DNA from: CBDFKQ01 sp965248855
GTDB taxonomy: Bacteria > Bacteroidota > Bacteroidia > Cytophagales > 172606-1
Direction of reading: 5' to 3'
Assembly (NCBI GenBank): GCA_965248855.1
Contig: CBDFKQ010000024.1
Location: 24,378-88,377 of the forward strand
DNA length: 64,000 nucleotides
Shown here: piece by piece, positions 52,801 through 60,494 of the stretch
Layout of the letters: the number at the start of each line of letters is the position of its first letter
How positions within the stretch are numbered: the first letter of the stretch is position 1
Program-made: the position numbers and the translations under genes
The notes under the pieces: model-generated
Database searches by the model: none
The model's input: the letters and a program-made list of their open reading frames with translations, nothing else
Told to the model about the DNA's origin: nothing

Positions 52801-53103
52801 ACCAACAGCTATCTCCTGACTTACATAGCCTATAAAAGTAAATATAAGAGTTGTATTTTCAGGGACGGTAATTGAGTAATTCCCGGTTGCATCTGAAGAT
52901 GTACCTCTGGTAGTACCCTTTGCTGCAATATTTACACCCGGCAATCCTTCACCCGACTCACTTGTCACCTTACCGGTAATTGTTACATCTGCAACATTAT
53001 TTAGATAGGTATTCACTACCCTATTATGGGCATATGAAGAAACAGAGATACTTAAAGTACCTATTATTACCATTAGAATAAAATAGTATTGTTTTTGTTT
53101 CAT
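49852..53103 (-). CDS. SusC/RagA-family TonB-dependent outer-membrane transporter
   Basis: The 1083-residue protein has a signal peptide (about 1-25). A carboxypeptidase-regulatory-like domain follows (about 38-110: VTITGKVTSESGEGLPGVNI and TTLIFTFIGYVSQEIAV), then a TonB box region, a plug (NIRGVGTTNSTEPLYVIDGY) and a 22-strand barrel. SusC transporters import oligosaccharides or peptides with energy from TonB. With susD and the FAS1 gene it forms a three-gene operon. No glycoside hydrolase or anti-sigma/FecI pair is adjacent, so the ligand is unknown. Confidence 0.95.
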   Translation of the reverse strand: MKQKQYYFILMVIIGTLSISVSSYAHNRVVNTYLNNVADVTITGKVTSESGEGLPGVNIAAKGTTRGTSSDATGNYSITVPENTTLIFTFIGYVSQEIAVGNRSVIDVSLLPDVKTLSEVVVVGYGTQERKDVTGSIGSVDVKTIRDVPIQTADQALQGRIAGVDVQSNSGLPGTGVKINIRGVGTTNSTEPLYVIDGYYPGNINSLNPNDIASIDVLKDASASAIYGVLGANGVVIITTKRAKSGKPTVTLDSYWGQQTPRHYLDLLGNRDFATVSNNAKDNNTIDNNFNNFLSGKPGNIVPVGSERVPSLTDLNNLPRYDSTNGTGDQKGKEINTDWQRQVYRTAMTRNHNLTVSAGNDNSRILLSLGYLNQDGILKGTGFERMSLRLNGDVKFNKLTFGTNVYFAQEKRLDNNGGRQGGSTTSLTKASPTLAVYNYDPSYTFGFNGNERARDGQDAGNPLRDLIINNHQLTNYLGIASIFAEYEIIPGLKYKLNLGGDMNIGHRSNYDPVYKSSSSDYRPLAQLYENNDRSFGLLAENTLNYEKTFGKHKFNVLVGYVARQGLYSGFSATKNTFPVGDLIRVASAGKNALAYEGSSYNSSQLGILGRINYEFDKRFYVTANIRRDGSSRFGKDYLYGTFPSASVGWRLSQEEFVKNISFISNLFLRAGWGRIGNQDIGDYRYRAVINSYPVYPFGNGSSLSTGGTLTDAANSKIRWETTTSSNIGLDLSILNNKVNFTVDYFSKTTSDILLTTPIPVSTGYDGPPTTNVGKINNKGVEIATTYQDKSGDLTWALGGNMTFIRNKVVEVIGDKSFIPGGFDGSSGGNRSITRTEAGHSVGEFYGLVVEKVLQNNTEIYYNDAKDGNSGSTYGGAVLKPGDIKFKDLNKDGKIDAANDRAYIGSPFPNFSYGFYGRAGYKGLELQIQFQGVQGSQIFNLARYWTEGMQRNFNYDNHTLNRYISENTPGNGVVPRANAADANNTQISNRYIENGSYLRLKNLTLAYNFNQLFLNKLHSVSTLRLYVTGSNLLTFTKYNGYDPEVGASYADVNNYNGTSNLNRNIDNASYPIPKTFLVGIQVGF

Positions 53104-53651
53104 ATTTATTGAAATTAAAGATTAAATTATTTAATTATTTATGATAATATGGTTTCTTTTATTACACTTTTAAGTAATCGATAAAAAAAATAAGGTGATT
53201 AAAATACTGAATCAATAGTATTACCTCTATATGGTTTTTACTTTCTAAATAGGTTCAATTATCTCAATATATTTCACTAAAAATATTTTTTTTTCCGGCT
53301 TACATTAACAAGGTTATGTCGGTTAAACTATAATATCAGCCCAATTATAAAAAGAATAATCCATAAAATTCTCTTTTTATTAAAAAAAAATGTAAAAAAA
53401 AGTTTCCAATTCAATAATAAATTTTAATAATTATATAAATAATGCAATTTTTTTAGAGATTATAAAAATCTTATGGAAATATTATTTTAATATTAAAACT
53501 TTAATTTATTAAAGTTTTTTCACAAATATTACAACATTTTGAGAATCAGGTAGAGGTAATAACTTGATGCGGGTAAATAATACGGATTAAGATTAAAGAA
53601 TGATATGATTTTAACCTTAATATCTATTGTTTTAGCCATTAAAATATTTTT

Positions 53652-53680
53652 TCAAATATCGTTATTTTAATATTTATAAA
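53652..53680. repeat. Degenerate copy of the TATCGTTAT repeat
   Basis: TTCAAATATCGTTATTTTAA followed by TATTTATAA. Upstream of it (53575-53650), GGATTAAGATTAAAGAATGA-like sequence resembles the start of the 170-bp unit, so this is probably an older degenerate copy. Confidence 0.45.
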
Positions 53681-53699
53681 TAATTACAAATATTTTCTA

Positions 53700-54140
53700 A
53701 AAAACTAAATATTCTTTTTCCTAAAATGCTTTTATCTTAATTCAGACATAATATCAATCTGAATTAGGATTAAAGGATTCAATGATTTTAGGATTGGTTT
53801 TACCCATGATAAATATCGTTTTATCAATATTGATATTTTGATAATTGATTGTAAAAGCGTTACGTTTTGAAAAAACTAAATCCTCTTTTTCCTAAATCAT
53901 TTAATCCTAATTCAGACAAATAAATAATCTGAATTAGGATTAAGGGATTCAATTATTTTAGGATTGGTTTTTCCCATGATAAATATCGTTTTATCAATAT
54001 CGATATTTTGATAATTGATTGTAAAAGTGTTACGTTTTGAAAAACTAAATCCTCTTTTCCTAAAATCATTTAATCCTGATTCAGACAAAATAAATAATCA
54101 AACTCAGGTTAAAGGATTCAACGATCTTAGCAATCTTAAA
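53700..54140 (+). repeat. Approximately 170-bp tandem repeat, about 2.6 copies, with inner inverted repeat
   Basis: Units begin with AAACTAAAT at 53702, 53873 and 54042 (spacings of 171 and 169 bp). Each holds an inverted repeat. In the middle unit TTAATCCTAATTCAGA (53901-53916) and TCTGAATTAGGATTAA (53928-53943) are perfect. The first two units also carry GATAAATATCG, TTTATCAATAT and GATATTTTGATAATTGATTG (53808-53850 and 53978-54020). The third unit breaks off after the inverted repeat. No protein frame fits. Confidence 0.9.
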
Positions 54141-54224
54141 CTATTCCCTGTAACCGTCCCGGGTTTTATGCTTAATATAAAATTTACATTTAAATTTGCA
54201 TTAAAAAATAAATAAAAAAATATA

Positions 54225-55274
54225 ATGGGAAGAACAGAACTTTCGGAATTAGGTGAGTTTGGAATTATTAATAGGATTAAAGAAAAATTTACTCCTCAAA
54301 ATCCGGAAACAATAAAAGGAATAGGTGACGATTGTGCAGTAATTGATAATGGTAAGGACTACACATTAATATCAACTGATATGTTGATTGAAGGTGTGCA
54401 CTTTGATTTGAGTTACACACCTCTACAGCATTTGGGGTATAAAGCAGTTGCGGTTAATGTATCGGATATTGCAGCTATGAACGGAATACCAAAGCAAATA
54501 ACCGTTTCAATTGCTTTGAGTAACCGTTTTTCTGTTGAAGCCATCGATTCTTTGTATGAAGGAATAAAAGCTGCTTGTATTAATTATAAAGTTGATTTGG
54601 TTGGTGGCGACACCACTTCATCTACATCCGGTTTAATAATTTCTATTACAGTAATCGGCACTGTTGAAAAAAATAAAATTGCTTACAGAAACACTGCAAA
54701 AGAAAATGATATTATATGCATCAGCGGAGATATTGGTGCAGCCTACATGGGTTTGCAAATCTTAGAACGCGAAAAAAGTGTTTATTTAACTAACCCGGAA
54801 ATGCAACCTGAGTTGGATGGAAAAGATTATATTATTGGCAGGCAATTAAAAGCTGAAGCGCGGATGGATATTGTTCATGAATTAAGTGAGAATAATATAA
54901 TACCTACTTCTATGATTGATGTCTCTGATGGATTGGCTTCTGAGCTTTTTCATATTTGTACTCAATCGGGTGTTGGAGCTTATATTTATGAAGATAAATT
55001 ACCGATAGATGCTGATACTTATAATACTGCAGTTGAATTTAATATCAGTCCGATGACGGCAGCTTTAAATGGTGGCGAAGATTATGAGTTATTATTTACT
55101 ATAAGTCAAAATGATTATGAAAAAATAAAATTACACGCAGATATTTTTTTCATTGGCTATATAACCTCGGCTGATAAAGGAATAAATATGGTTACCAAAG
55201 GCGAAAATGTAATTCCGCTAAAAGCACAGGGTTGGAATCACTTTGGTGGAAGTACTGATAAAAACTCAGCATAA
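54225..55274 (+). CDS. thiL: Thiamine-monophosphate kinase
   Basis: ThiL phosphorylates thiamine monophosphate to thiamine diphosphate with ATP. The 349-residue protein has the PurM-like motifs of the family: GIGDDCAVID, STDMLIEGVHFD, AVNVSDIAAMNG, LVGGDTTSS, ISVTVIG-like strand, DVSDGLASELFHI and NGGEDYELLFT. It stands alone after the repeat region. A structured sequence with a terminator follows. Confidence 0.95.
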   Translation: MGRTELSELGEFGIINRIKEKFTPQNPETIKGIGDDCAVIDNGKDYTLISTDMLIEGVHFDLSYTPLQHLGYKAVAVNVSDIAAMNGIPKQITVSIALSNRFSVEAIDSLYEGIKAACINYKVDLVGGDTTSSTSGLIISITVIGTVEKNKIAYRNTAKENDIICISGDIGAAYMGLQILEREKSVYLTNPEMQPELDGKDYIIGRQLKAEARMDIVHELSENNIIPTSMIDVSDGLASELFHICTQSGVGAYIYEDKLPIDADTYNTAVEFNISPMTAALNGGEDYELLFTISQNDYEKIKLHADIFFIGYITSADKGINMVTKGENVIPLKAQGWNHFGGSTDKNSA

Positions 55275-55282
55275 TATAATAA

Positions 55283-55407
55283 GGCATCTCCGGTAGAAAG
55301 TAGAGAAAATACTAAAGGCCTATAATAAAATTATTTATGAAGGTCTGTCAGGGTACAGACCTAGGAATGGGGAATGGAGCTTGAAATACTTTTCAAGCTC
55401 TTTTTTT
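55283..55407 (+). ncRNA. Candidate structured small RNA downstream of thiL
   Basis: About 125 nt between thiL and accD are more GC-rich and folded than nearby gaps. AGGTCTGT/ACAGACCT (55341-55362) is a perfect 8-bp hairpin. AAG..CTCC near 55284 can pair with GGAGCTT near 55377. The 3' end is a perfect terminator hairpin. A GGAATGGGGAATGGAGC stretch separates the hairpins. The overall plan (long closing stem, inner hairpin, terminator) recalls 6S-like RNAs of Bacteroidota, but no promoter box was found and I cannot confirm a family. It could be only the thiL 3' end. Confidence 0.35.
55377..55407 (+). terminator. Intrinsic terminator after thiL
   Basis: GAGCTTGAAA (55377-55386) and TTTCAAGCTC (55391-55400) form a perfect 10-bp stem with loop TACT, then T7. 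Confidence 0.93.
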
Positions 55408-55408
55408 A

Positions 55409-56254
55409 TTAATTTTTTAACATCTCAAATAAAACCGAAACTTTATGTTTTAATTCTTTCCTGTCAACAATAAAATCTAAAAAACCGTGCTCTAAAACAA
55501 ATTCGGCACTTTGAAAATCTTTTGGTAAATCTTTTCCAATCGTTTCACGAATTATCCTCGGACCTGCAAAACCTATCAATGCGCCGGGTTCTGCAATATT
55601 AAAATCTCCCAACATAGCATAAGATGCTGTTACCCCTCCTGTAGTCGGGTCTGTTAATAAAGAAACATAAGGCACTTTAGCCTGGTCTAACAACGCAATT
55701 TTAGCAGATGTTTTTGCCATTTGCATCAATGAAAATCCTGCTTCCATCATTCTAGCACCACCGGTGCGAGAAATCATTAAAAATGGTATTTTATTTTTTA
55801 ATGAATAATCAATCGCACGTGTAATTTTTTCTCCTACCACAGAACCCATCGATCCTCCAATAAATTGAAAATCCATGCAGGCTATAACAACATCTTTTTC
55901 ATTCATTTTGCCATAAGCAGAACGAACGGCATCTTTTAAACCTGTTTTTTTTTGCGTGGCTTTAATTCTATCCGGGTATTTTTTAGTATCTACAAATTGT
56001 AGAGGATCTCCGGAGCTCATTTCCGCATCAAGTTCTGTAAATTTATTTTCGTCAAAAAGTATTTCAAAATACTCTTCCGATCCAATTCTTTCATGAAAAC
56101 TACAATACAGGCACGTAAATAAATTATTTTTCAGTTCACGTGTATGCATTACTTTTTTACAATTCTCACATTTATGCCACAAGCCATCCGGTGCTTCGCG
56201 CTTTAATTCTGTTGGGGTATTAATGCCTTTTTCTTTTCTGGTAAACCAAGTCAT
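55409..56254 (-). CDS. accD: Acetyl-CoA carboxylase carboxyltransferase subunit beta
   Basis: AccD with AccA transfers carboxyl from biotin to acetyl-CoA to make malonyl-CoA for fatty acid synthesis. The 281-residue protein has the N-terminal zinc ribbon (CENCKKVMHTRELKNNLFTC, then LYC, with two C-x2-C pairs). The crotonase-like core follows: VIACMDFQFIGGSMGSVVGE, LMISRTGGARMMEAGFSLMQ, PTTGGVTASYAMLGD and GFAGPRIIRETIG. It lies 119 bp downstream of the aldolase gene, with a purine-rich tract between. Confidence 0.96.
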   Translation of the reverse strand: MTWFTRKEKGINTPTELKREAPDGLWHKCENCKKVMHTRELKNNLFTCLYCSFHERIGSEEYFEILFDENKFTELDAEMSSGDPLQFVDTKKYPDRIKATQKKTGLKDAVRSAYGKMNEKDVVIACMDFQFIGGSMGSVVGEKITRAIDYSLKNKIPFLMISRTGGARMMEAGFSLMQMAKTSAKIALLDQAKVPYVSLLTDPTTGGVTASYAMLGDFNIAEPGALIGFAGPRIIRETIGKDLPKDFQSAEFVLEHGFLDFIVDRKELKHKVSVLFEMLKN

Positions 56255-56281
56255 ATCTTTTTATTTTATGAAAGAAAAAAA

Positions 56282-56371
56282 TCTTCTTTCTCTTTCTCTT
56301 TCTTCTTTCTTCTTTCTTCTTTCTTCTTTTCTCTTTTTCTCTTTCTTTACTCTCTCTTCTCTTTCTTCTTC
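56282..56371. repeat. Long homopurine/homopyrimidine tract with TTTCTTC units
   Basis: About 90 bp of almost pure pyrimidine on the plus strand, with four TTTCTTC units in register at 56299-56326 and CTCTTT variants around them. It fills the gap from the aldolase stop (56374) to near the accD start (56254). In the minus-strand transcript it is a purine run that could also serve as the accD leader. Confidence 0.88.
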
Positions 56372-56373
56372 AA

Positions 56374-57450
56374 CTAAGCTACCGTAATATCATTAGATAA
56401 ATAAACATCCTGAATTGCCTGCAAAATATCTACACCATCTTTAAAGGGCTTTTGAAAAGCTTTTCTGCCGGTTATTAATCCCATACCTCCGGCACGTTTA
56501 TTAATTACCGCAGTTCTAACCGCTTCTCCTAAATCAGATTCTCCTGATGATGCTCCACCGGAATTTATTAAACCTGCTCTGCCCATATAGCAATTTGCTA
56601 CCTGATACCGACATAGGTCTATCGGGTGATTTGTCGTTAACTTTGTATAAATTCTCTCATCTGTTTTACCATAGCTGCTTCCGCCCATATTCAATGCTTT
56701 GTACCCACCATTATTTTCAGGAAGTTTTTGTTTTATAATGTCCGCCTGAATAGTAACACCTAAATGATTAGCCTGGCCTGTTAAATCTGCAGATACATGG
56801 TAATCAATACCATCTTTTTTGAAAGCGTTGTTACGTGTATAGCACCATAAAATAGTTGCCATACCTAATGAATGGGCTTCTTCAAAAGCTTTTGCAATCT
56901 CAACAATTTCTCTGCCGGAATCAGGTGAACCGAAATAAATAGTTGCACCTACTGCAACAGCACCCAAGTTCCATGCTTGCCTCACCGATCCAAATAAAAT
57001 TTCTTCTGCCTTATTTGGGTAAGTAAGTAATTCATTATGATTTATTTTAACAATAAAAGGAATTTTATGTGCATAAGTTCTCGACATCATTCCCAGAACA
57101 CCAAAAGTGGTTGCCACTGCATTGCAACCTCCTTCAATGGCCAGCTTTATTATATTTTCCGGATCAAAATAAATTGGATTTGCGGCAAAGGATGCACCGG
57201 CGCTGTGTTCAATACCCTGATCAATCGGAAGAATAGAAGTATAACCGGTTCCACTTAAACGACCATGATTAAAAAGTTGTCCTAAACTGCGTAATACTTG
57301 AGGATTGCGGTTGGATTGAACAAATATTTTATTGATGAAATCGGGTGAAGGTATATGAAGTTGAGATTTTGAAATGGTTGTACATTCATGACTTAAAAGA
57401 CTCTCAGCATCATTGCCAAGTAAATCAACAATTTGTTGATGATTCATCAT
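56374..57450 (-). CDS. fbaB: Class I fructose-bisphosphate aldolase (FbaB/DhnA type)
   Basis: The enzyme splits fructose-1,6-bisphosphate through a Schiff base. The 358-residue protein has DhnA-family blocks: GYTSILPIDQGIEHSAG, GCNAVATTFGVLG, PFIVKINHNELLTYP (Schiff-base Lys region), GAVAVGATIYFGS and LNMGGSSYGKTDERIYTKL. GLINSGGASSGESDLGEAV and GGMGLITGRKAFQKPF, the phosphate-binding part, follow. The start may be the first or second Met. A CAAATTTA box (57517-57524) reads TAAATTTG on the minus strand and may be its -7 element. Confidence 0.93.
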   Translation of the reverse strand: MMNHQQIVDLLGNDAESLLSHECTTISKSQLHIPSPDFINKIFVQSNRNPQVLRSLGQLFNHGRLSGTGYTSILPIDQGIEHSAGASFAANPIYFDPENIIKLAIEGGCNAVATTFGVLGMMSRTYAHKIPFIVKINHNELLTYPNKAEEILFGSVRQAWNLGAVAVGATIYFGSPDSGREIVEIAKAFEEAHSLGMATILWCYTRNNAFKKDGIDYHVSADLTGQANHLGVTIQADIIKQKLPENNGGYKALNMGGSSYGKTDERIYTKLTTNHPIDLCRYQVANCYMGRAGLINSGGASSGESDLGEAVRTAVINKRAGGMGLITGRKAFQKPFKDGVDILQAIQDVYLSNDITVA

Positions 57451-57625
57451 ATGTAAATATTTTTATTTTTTAAAAATTATTTTTCGCAATCCAATTTTTT
57501 CTTTTAAATAAAGGGTCAAATTTATTGAGTTTTTTTGATTATGGAATGTTTTTACTAAAAGTTTTTGTTTGATTATTAATCCAATGGTTTCAAACGATAT
57601 ATTTACACAGATTTAATTTTTTCCA

Positions 57626-58042
57626 ATGAAAATAAACATACATAGAAAAAACAATGCTTTTCATTTAGAAGCAATAAACGAAAACGGGAATTCTATTCAA
57701 ATAGACGCTTCACCCTCTATTGGTGGGAGTAACGCAGGTTTTCGCCCAATGCAATTACTTTTGGCAGCCTTAGGGAGTTGCAGTACAATAGATATTATAA
57801 ACATTCTTAAAAAACAAAGGCAGGAATTAATAGACATAAAGATTACCGTGGATGGCGAAAGAGAAGCAAATGTAGAACCTTCATTATGGCAAAATATTCA
57901 TGTGCATTATGCTTTGGAAGGTAATAATTTGAATGAAGAAAAAGTTAAAAAAGCAATAGACCTCTCTATGCTGAAATTATGTTCGGTTGCGAAAACGCTT
58001 GAAAAAACTGCAAAAATCACTTATGATTTTTCTATTGTTTAA
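57626..58042 (+). CDS. OsmC-family protein
   Basis: The 138-residue protein has the OsmC/Ohr fold: LLLAALGSCSTIDIINIL, with the peroxidatic Cys in GSCS (about residue 51). The second Cys sits in LKLCSVAKTLEK (about residue 118), as in thiol-peroxidase family members. Family members reduce organic hydroperoxides. The resolving Cys and the Arg and Glu of Ohr are not certain, so osmC versus ohr is not decided. It is transcribed divergently from the aldolase gene. Confidence 0.9.
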   Translation: MKINIHRKNNAFHLEAINENGNSIQIDASPSIGGSNAGFRPMQLLLAALGSCSTIDIINILKKQRQELIDIKITVDGEREANVEPSLWQNIHVHYALEGNNLNEEKVKKAIDLSMLKLCSVAKTLEKTAKITYDFSIV

Positions 58043-58111
58043 AAATCTTAAAGTCGTGGGCGATCTTAATAAATTTTTCAAAAGTTATTTTAAAAAAATA
58101 GTTGATCTGTA

Positions 58112-58142
58112 TTTGTTTTTATAGTATATAAAATTAACTTTG
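58112..58142 (+). promoter_or_regulatory. Bacteroidota-type promoter of rpmB
   Basis: TTTG (58112-58115), 19 bp, TAACTTTG (58135-58142). It is an exact match to the TTTG-N19-TAnnTTTG consensus, about 60 bp before the rpmB ATG. Confidence 0.75.
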
Positions 58143-58209
58143 CACTCCGTTTTTTAACGCGGAAGAAATAAAATCGATTTAAGCATATAAGTTATAAATA
58201 TATATTGTC

Positions 58210-58452
58210 ATGGCTAAAGTTTGTGAAATAACAGGAAAGAGAACCCGTGTAGGTAATAATGTATCTCATTCAAATAATAAAACTAAAAGAAAATTTTTTC
58301 CAAACCTTCACAAAAAACGTTTTTTTGTTCCATCTGAAGGAAAATGGATTTCTTTAAAAGTTTCTACCACTGCCATTCGTACAATAAATAAAAAAGGCAT
58401 TGAAGCAGTTCTAAAAGAAGCCGTTGCGAAAGGCAGAATAACAAGAAAATAG
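58210..58452 (+). CDS. rpmB: 50S ribosomal protein L28
   Basis: The 80-residue basic protein has the L28 signatures MAKVCEITGKRTRVGNNVSH, then NKTKRKFFPNLHKKRFFVP, WISLKVSTTAIRTINKKG. In many Bacteroidota rpmG (L33) follows; here a terminator follows within about 25 bp and sucD is next. Confidence 0.97.
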   Translation: MAKVCEITGKRTRVGNNVSHSNNKTKRKFFPNLHKKRFFVPSEGKWISLKVSTTAIRTINKKGIEAVLKEAVAKGRITRK

Positions 58453-58474
58453 TTTTTTTAAAATATTTTTAACT

Positions 58475-58503
58475 AGCCCTTGATTAACTTCGAGGGCTTT
58501 TTC
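58475..58503 (+). terminator. Intrinsic terminator of rpmB
   Basis: AGCCCT (58475-58480) pairs with AGGGCT (58493-58498), with a T run from 58498. Confidence 0.8.
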
Positions 58504-58545
58504 TGTTTTTATGAATAATTAATAAAAAATCAAACAAAGCCTTTC

Positions 58546-58575
58546 TTGCACATTCAGACATTTCAAGTATTTTTG
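58546..58575 (+). promoter_or_regulatory. Candidate promoter of sucD
   Basis: TTG (58546-58548), 19 bp, TATTTTTG (58568-58575), matching the TAnnTTTG consensus. The ATG is 41 bp downstream. Confidence 0.6.
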
Positions 58576-58615
58576 TCTGTTACAATTTATTAAACCCAAA
58601 AAAGATAATCGATAT

Positions 58616-59494
58616 ATGAGCGTTCTTGTTAATAAAAATTCCAAAATTTTAGTACAGGGTTTTACCGGATCAGAAGGCAGTTTTCACGCTCAACAGATGA
58701 TAGAATACGGTACTAAAGTAGTTGGAGGCGTAACACCCGGCAAAGGTGGCACTAAACACCTTGATCGCCCGGTATTTAATACTATGGTTCAGGCTGTGGA
58801 TGATACAGGCGCAGATGTTTCCATTATTTTTGTTCCTCCCGCTTTCGCTGCTGATGCAATAATGGAAGCCGCTGATGCAGGAATTAAGGTTATTGTTGCA
58901 ATAACTGAAGGGATACCGACTAAGGATATGATGTATGTGAAAGAATACATACGTGAAAGAGGCGTAAGGTTGATCGGGCCTAATTGCCCGGGTATTATTA
59001 CTGCTGAAGAATGTAAAGTTGGTATAATGCCCGGTTTTATTTTCAAAAAGGGTACAATAGGTTTAGTTTCAAAATCCGGGACCTTAACATACGAAGCTGT
59101 AGATCAATTAACAAAAGCAGGTTTAGGACAAACAACAGCGATTGGTATTGGTGGTGATCCAATAATTGGAACAACAACAAAAGAGGCAGTAGAGTTATTA
59201 ATGAACGATTCTGAAACTGAAGCAATTGTAATGATCGGTGAAATTGGAGGAAGTATGGAGCCGGATGCAGCACGTTGGGTTAAAGCAAATGGAAATAAAA
59301 AACCTGTTGTTGGCTTTATCGCAGGTCAAACAGCACCAAAAGGCAGAAGGATGGGACATGCAGGAGCAATAATAGGTGGTGCGGAAGATACTGCTGCAGC
59401 GAAGATGGCAATATTACAAGAAAATGGTATTTATGTGGTTGAATCGCCGGCATTAATAGGTGAGACTATGCTAAGAGCACTGGGAAAATTATAG
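58616..59494 (+). CDS. sucD: Succinyl-CoA ligase (ADP/GDP-forming) alpha subunit
   Basis: SucD with SucC makes succinate and ATP/GTP from succinyl-CoA in the TCA cycle. The 292-residue protein has QGFTGSEGSFHAQQM, GGVTPGKGGTKHLDRPVFN, LIGPNCPGIIT and MPGFIFKKGTIGLVSKSGTL. GHAGAIIGG, with the phospho-His, follows. sucC is not adjacent. A strong terminator follows. Confidence 0.96.
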   Translation: MSVLVNKNSKILVQGFTGSEGSFHAQQMIEYGTKVVGGVTPGKGGTKHLDRPVFNTMVQAVDDTGADVSIIFVPPAFAADAIMEAADAGIKVIVAITEGIPTKDMMYVKEYIRERGVRLIGPNCPGIITAEECKVGIMPGFIFKKGTIGLVSKSGTLTYEAVDQLTKAGLGQTTAIGIGGDPIIGTTTKEAVELLMNDSETEAIVMIGEIGGSMEPDAARWVKANGNKKPVVGFIAGQTAPKGRRMGHAGAIIGGAEDTAAAKMAILQENGIYVVESPALIGETMLRALGKL

Positions 59495-59506
59495 AAAATA
59501 TTTTTT

Positions 59507-59547
59507 TACAAGGCGGATTGAAAATTCAACCCGCCTTGTATTTTTTT
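59507..59547. terminator. Bidirectional terminator after sucD
   Basis: TACAAGGCGG (59507-59516) pairs perfectly with CCGCCTTGTA (59531-59540), with an inner TTGAA/TTCAA stem, T7 after it and a T run before it. It also lies 28 bp beyond the end of the convergent VOC gene. Confidence 0.93.
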
Positions 59548-59574
59548 ATCCAATATTTAACATGGATAAAAGAC

Positions 59575-59958
59575 TTATAGCTTTATTGATTCAATATTAA
59601 AAAATGGATTCTTAATAATTCCAATAATATTACCGAAAGGATCGTAAAAAGAGGCGATGAGAATTCCTTCTCCAACGTCATGTAACTGTTCATGTATTTT
59701 AATACCTTTTTGCAAAAGAGTATTAAAAAATGTATGTATATCATCTACTCCCCAATAACTTAGCACATTATCACTTCTGTTGTAATCCGTTTTATTTTCA
59801 TCAATAGGATGCAAACCCAATTCATAGCCACCTACATTAAATCCCACGTAAAAGGGTTGATCGAAATAAGGCTGTATGTTTAAAATTGTAGAATACCATT
59901 CTTTGGCAATTTGAATATCATCAACCATATAAATAGTAGTACGAAGACCCTGTAGCAT
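59575..59958 (-). CDS. VOC-family (glyoxalase/bleomycin-resistance fold) protein
   Basis: The 127-residue protein is the size of a single VOC domain pair: TTIYMVDDIQIAKEWYSTIL, YELGLHPID, YWGVDDIHTFFNTLLQKGI and SFYDPFGNIIGII. Metal ligands of true glyoxalases (His/Glu) are not convincing. It is probably an uncharacterised dioxygenase-fold protein. Confidence 0.85.
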   Translation of the reverse strand: MLQGLRTTIYMVDDIQIAKEWYSTILNIQPYFDQPFYVGFNVGGYELGLHPIDENKTDYNRSDNVLSYWGVDDIHTFFNTLLQKGIKIHEQLHDVGEGILIASFYDPFGNIIGIIKNPFFNIESIKL

Positions 59959-60494
59959 TTTGTTTTGAGGTTAAATATGATGTCGTAAATATAAAAAATA
60001 TTGATTCTAGCTCAACTTATGTAAATTATTTTTTTTTATTTCCTTTATAACCCTATCTTTTTTTAATTACTCTTTAGTTGCCAAGATGAATGAAGTATTT
60101 GATTAGAGAATGTTTTTAATTATGAATATATTGATATTGATAAATTAATAAAATAAATACAAAACTTAATTTTTGTGACTTTTATTTTATTAATGATCGC
60201 AATGGAAACTTTTTGTGAAGTAAGAAACAAAAGTTTGAAACATATAGCACATGGCCGAATTAGCCACAACACTTCTTTATTTATTGAACAATTAACTTTA
60301 TAATGGTATAAATTTTGTAAAGCAATGGAATAATAAATCAGCCTAATGGTTAAAAATTCTAATTTAAAAAAACAAATACTTTATAAAAATTATGTCTAAT
60401 CAATTTTTTTTCTGATTTTTACTTAATTTTTTTGAAATAATTTTTAGTAATTAAAGTTTCTAAATTATAAGAAACTTATAAATCAATCCAATAA
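59959..60494. other. Intergenic region upstream of ftsZ
   Basis: The 536-bp gap contains degenerate composite repeat copy C (60118-60285). It also has an 8-bp inverted repeat (AAGTTTCT 60454-60461, AGAAACTT 60470-60477) 17 bp before the ftsZ ATG. No gene is seen. Confidence 0.6.
60118..60285 (+). repeat. Composite dispersed repeat, copy C (degenerate)
   Basis: The head 60118-60154 (ATATTGATATTGATAAATTA) and the body about 60190-60285 (GATCGCAATGGAAACTTTTT) follow the order of copies A and B. The hairpin arms have changed together (AAACTTTTTGT with ACAAAAGTTT at 60206-60236), which keeps the pairing. Confidence 0.65.

Larger units (their letters stand above)
53104..54224. other. 1.1-kb repeat-rich intergenic region
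   Basis: The region lies between the divergent susC and thiL genes. The first 550 bp from susC is AT-rich with no structure that I can name, although the susC promoter must be here. From about 53550 it becomes a chain of related units (see the tandem repeat entry). No protein gene is seen. Confidence 0.6.

Noticed and set aside
53700..54140. CRISPR array
   Set aside because: The repeats are about 170 bp long, adjacent and imperfect, without short unique spacers, and no cas gene is in the window.
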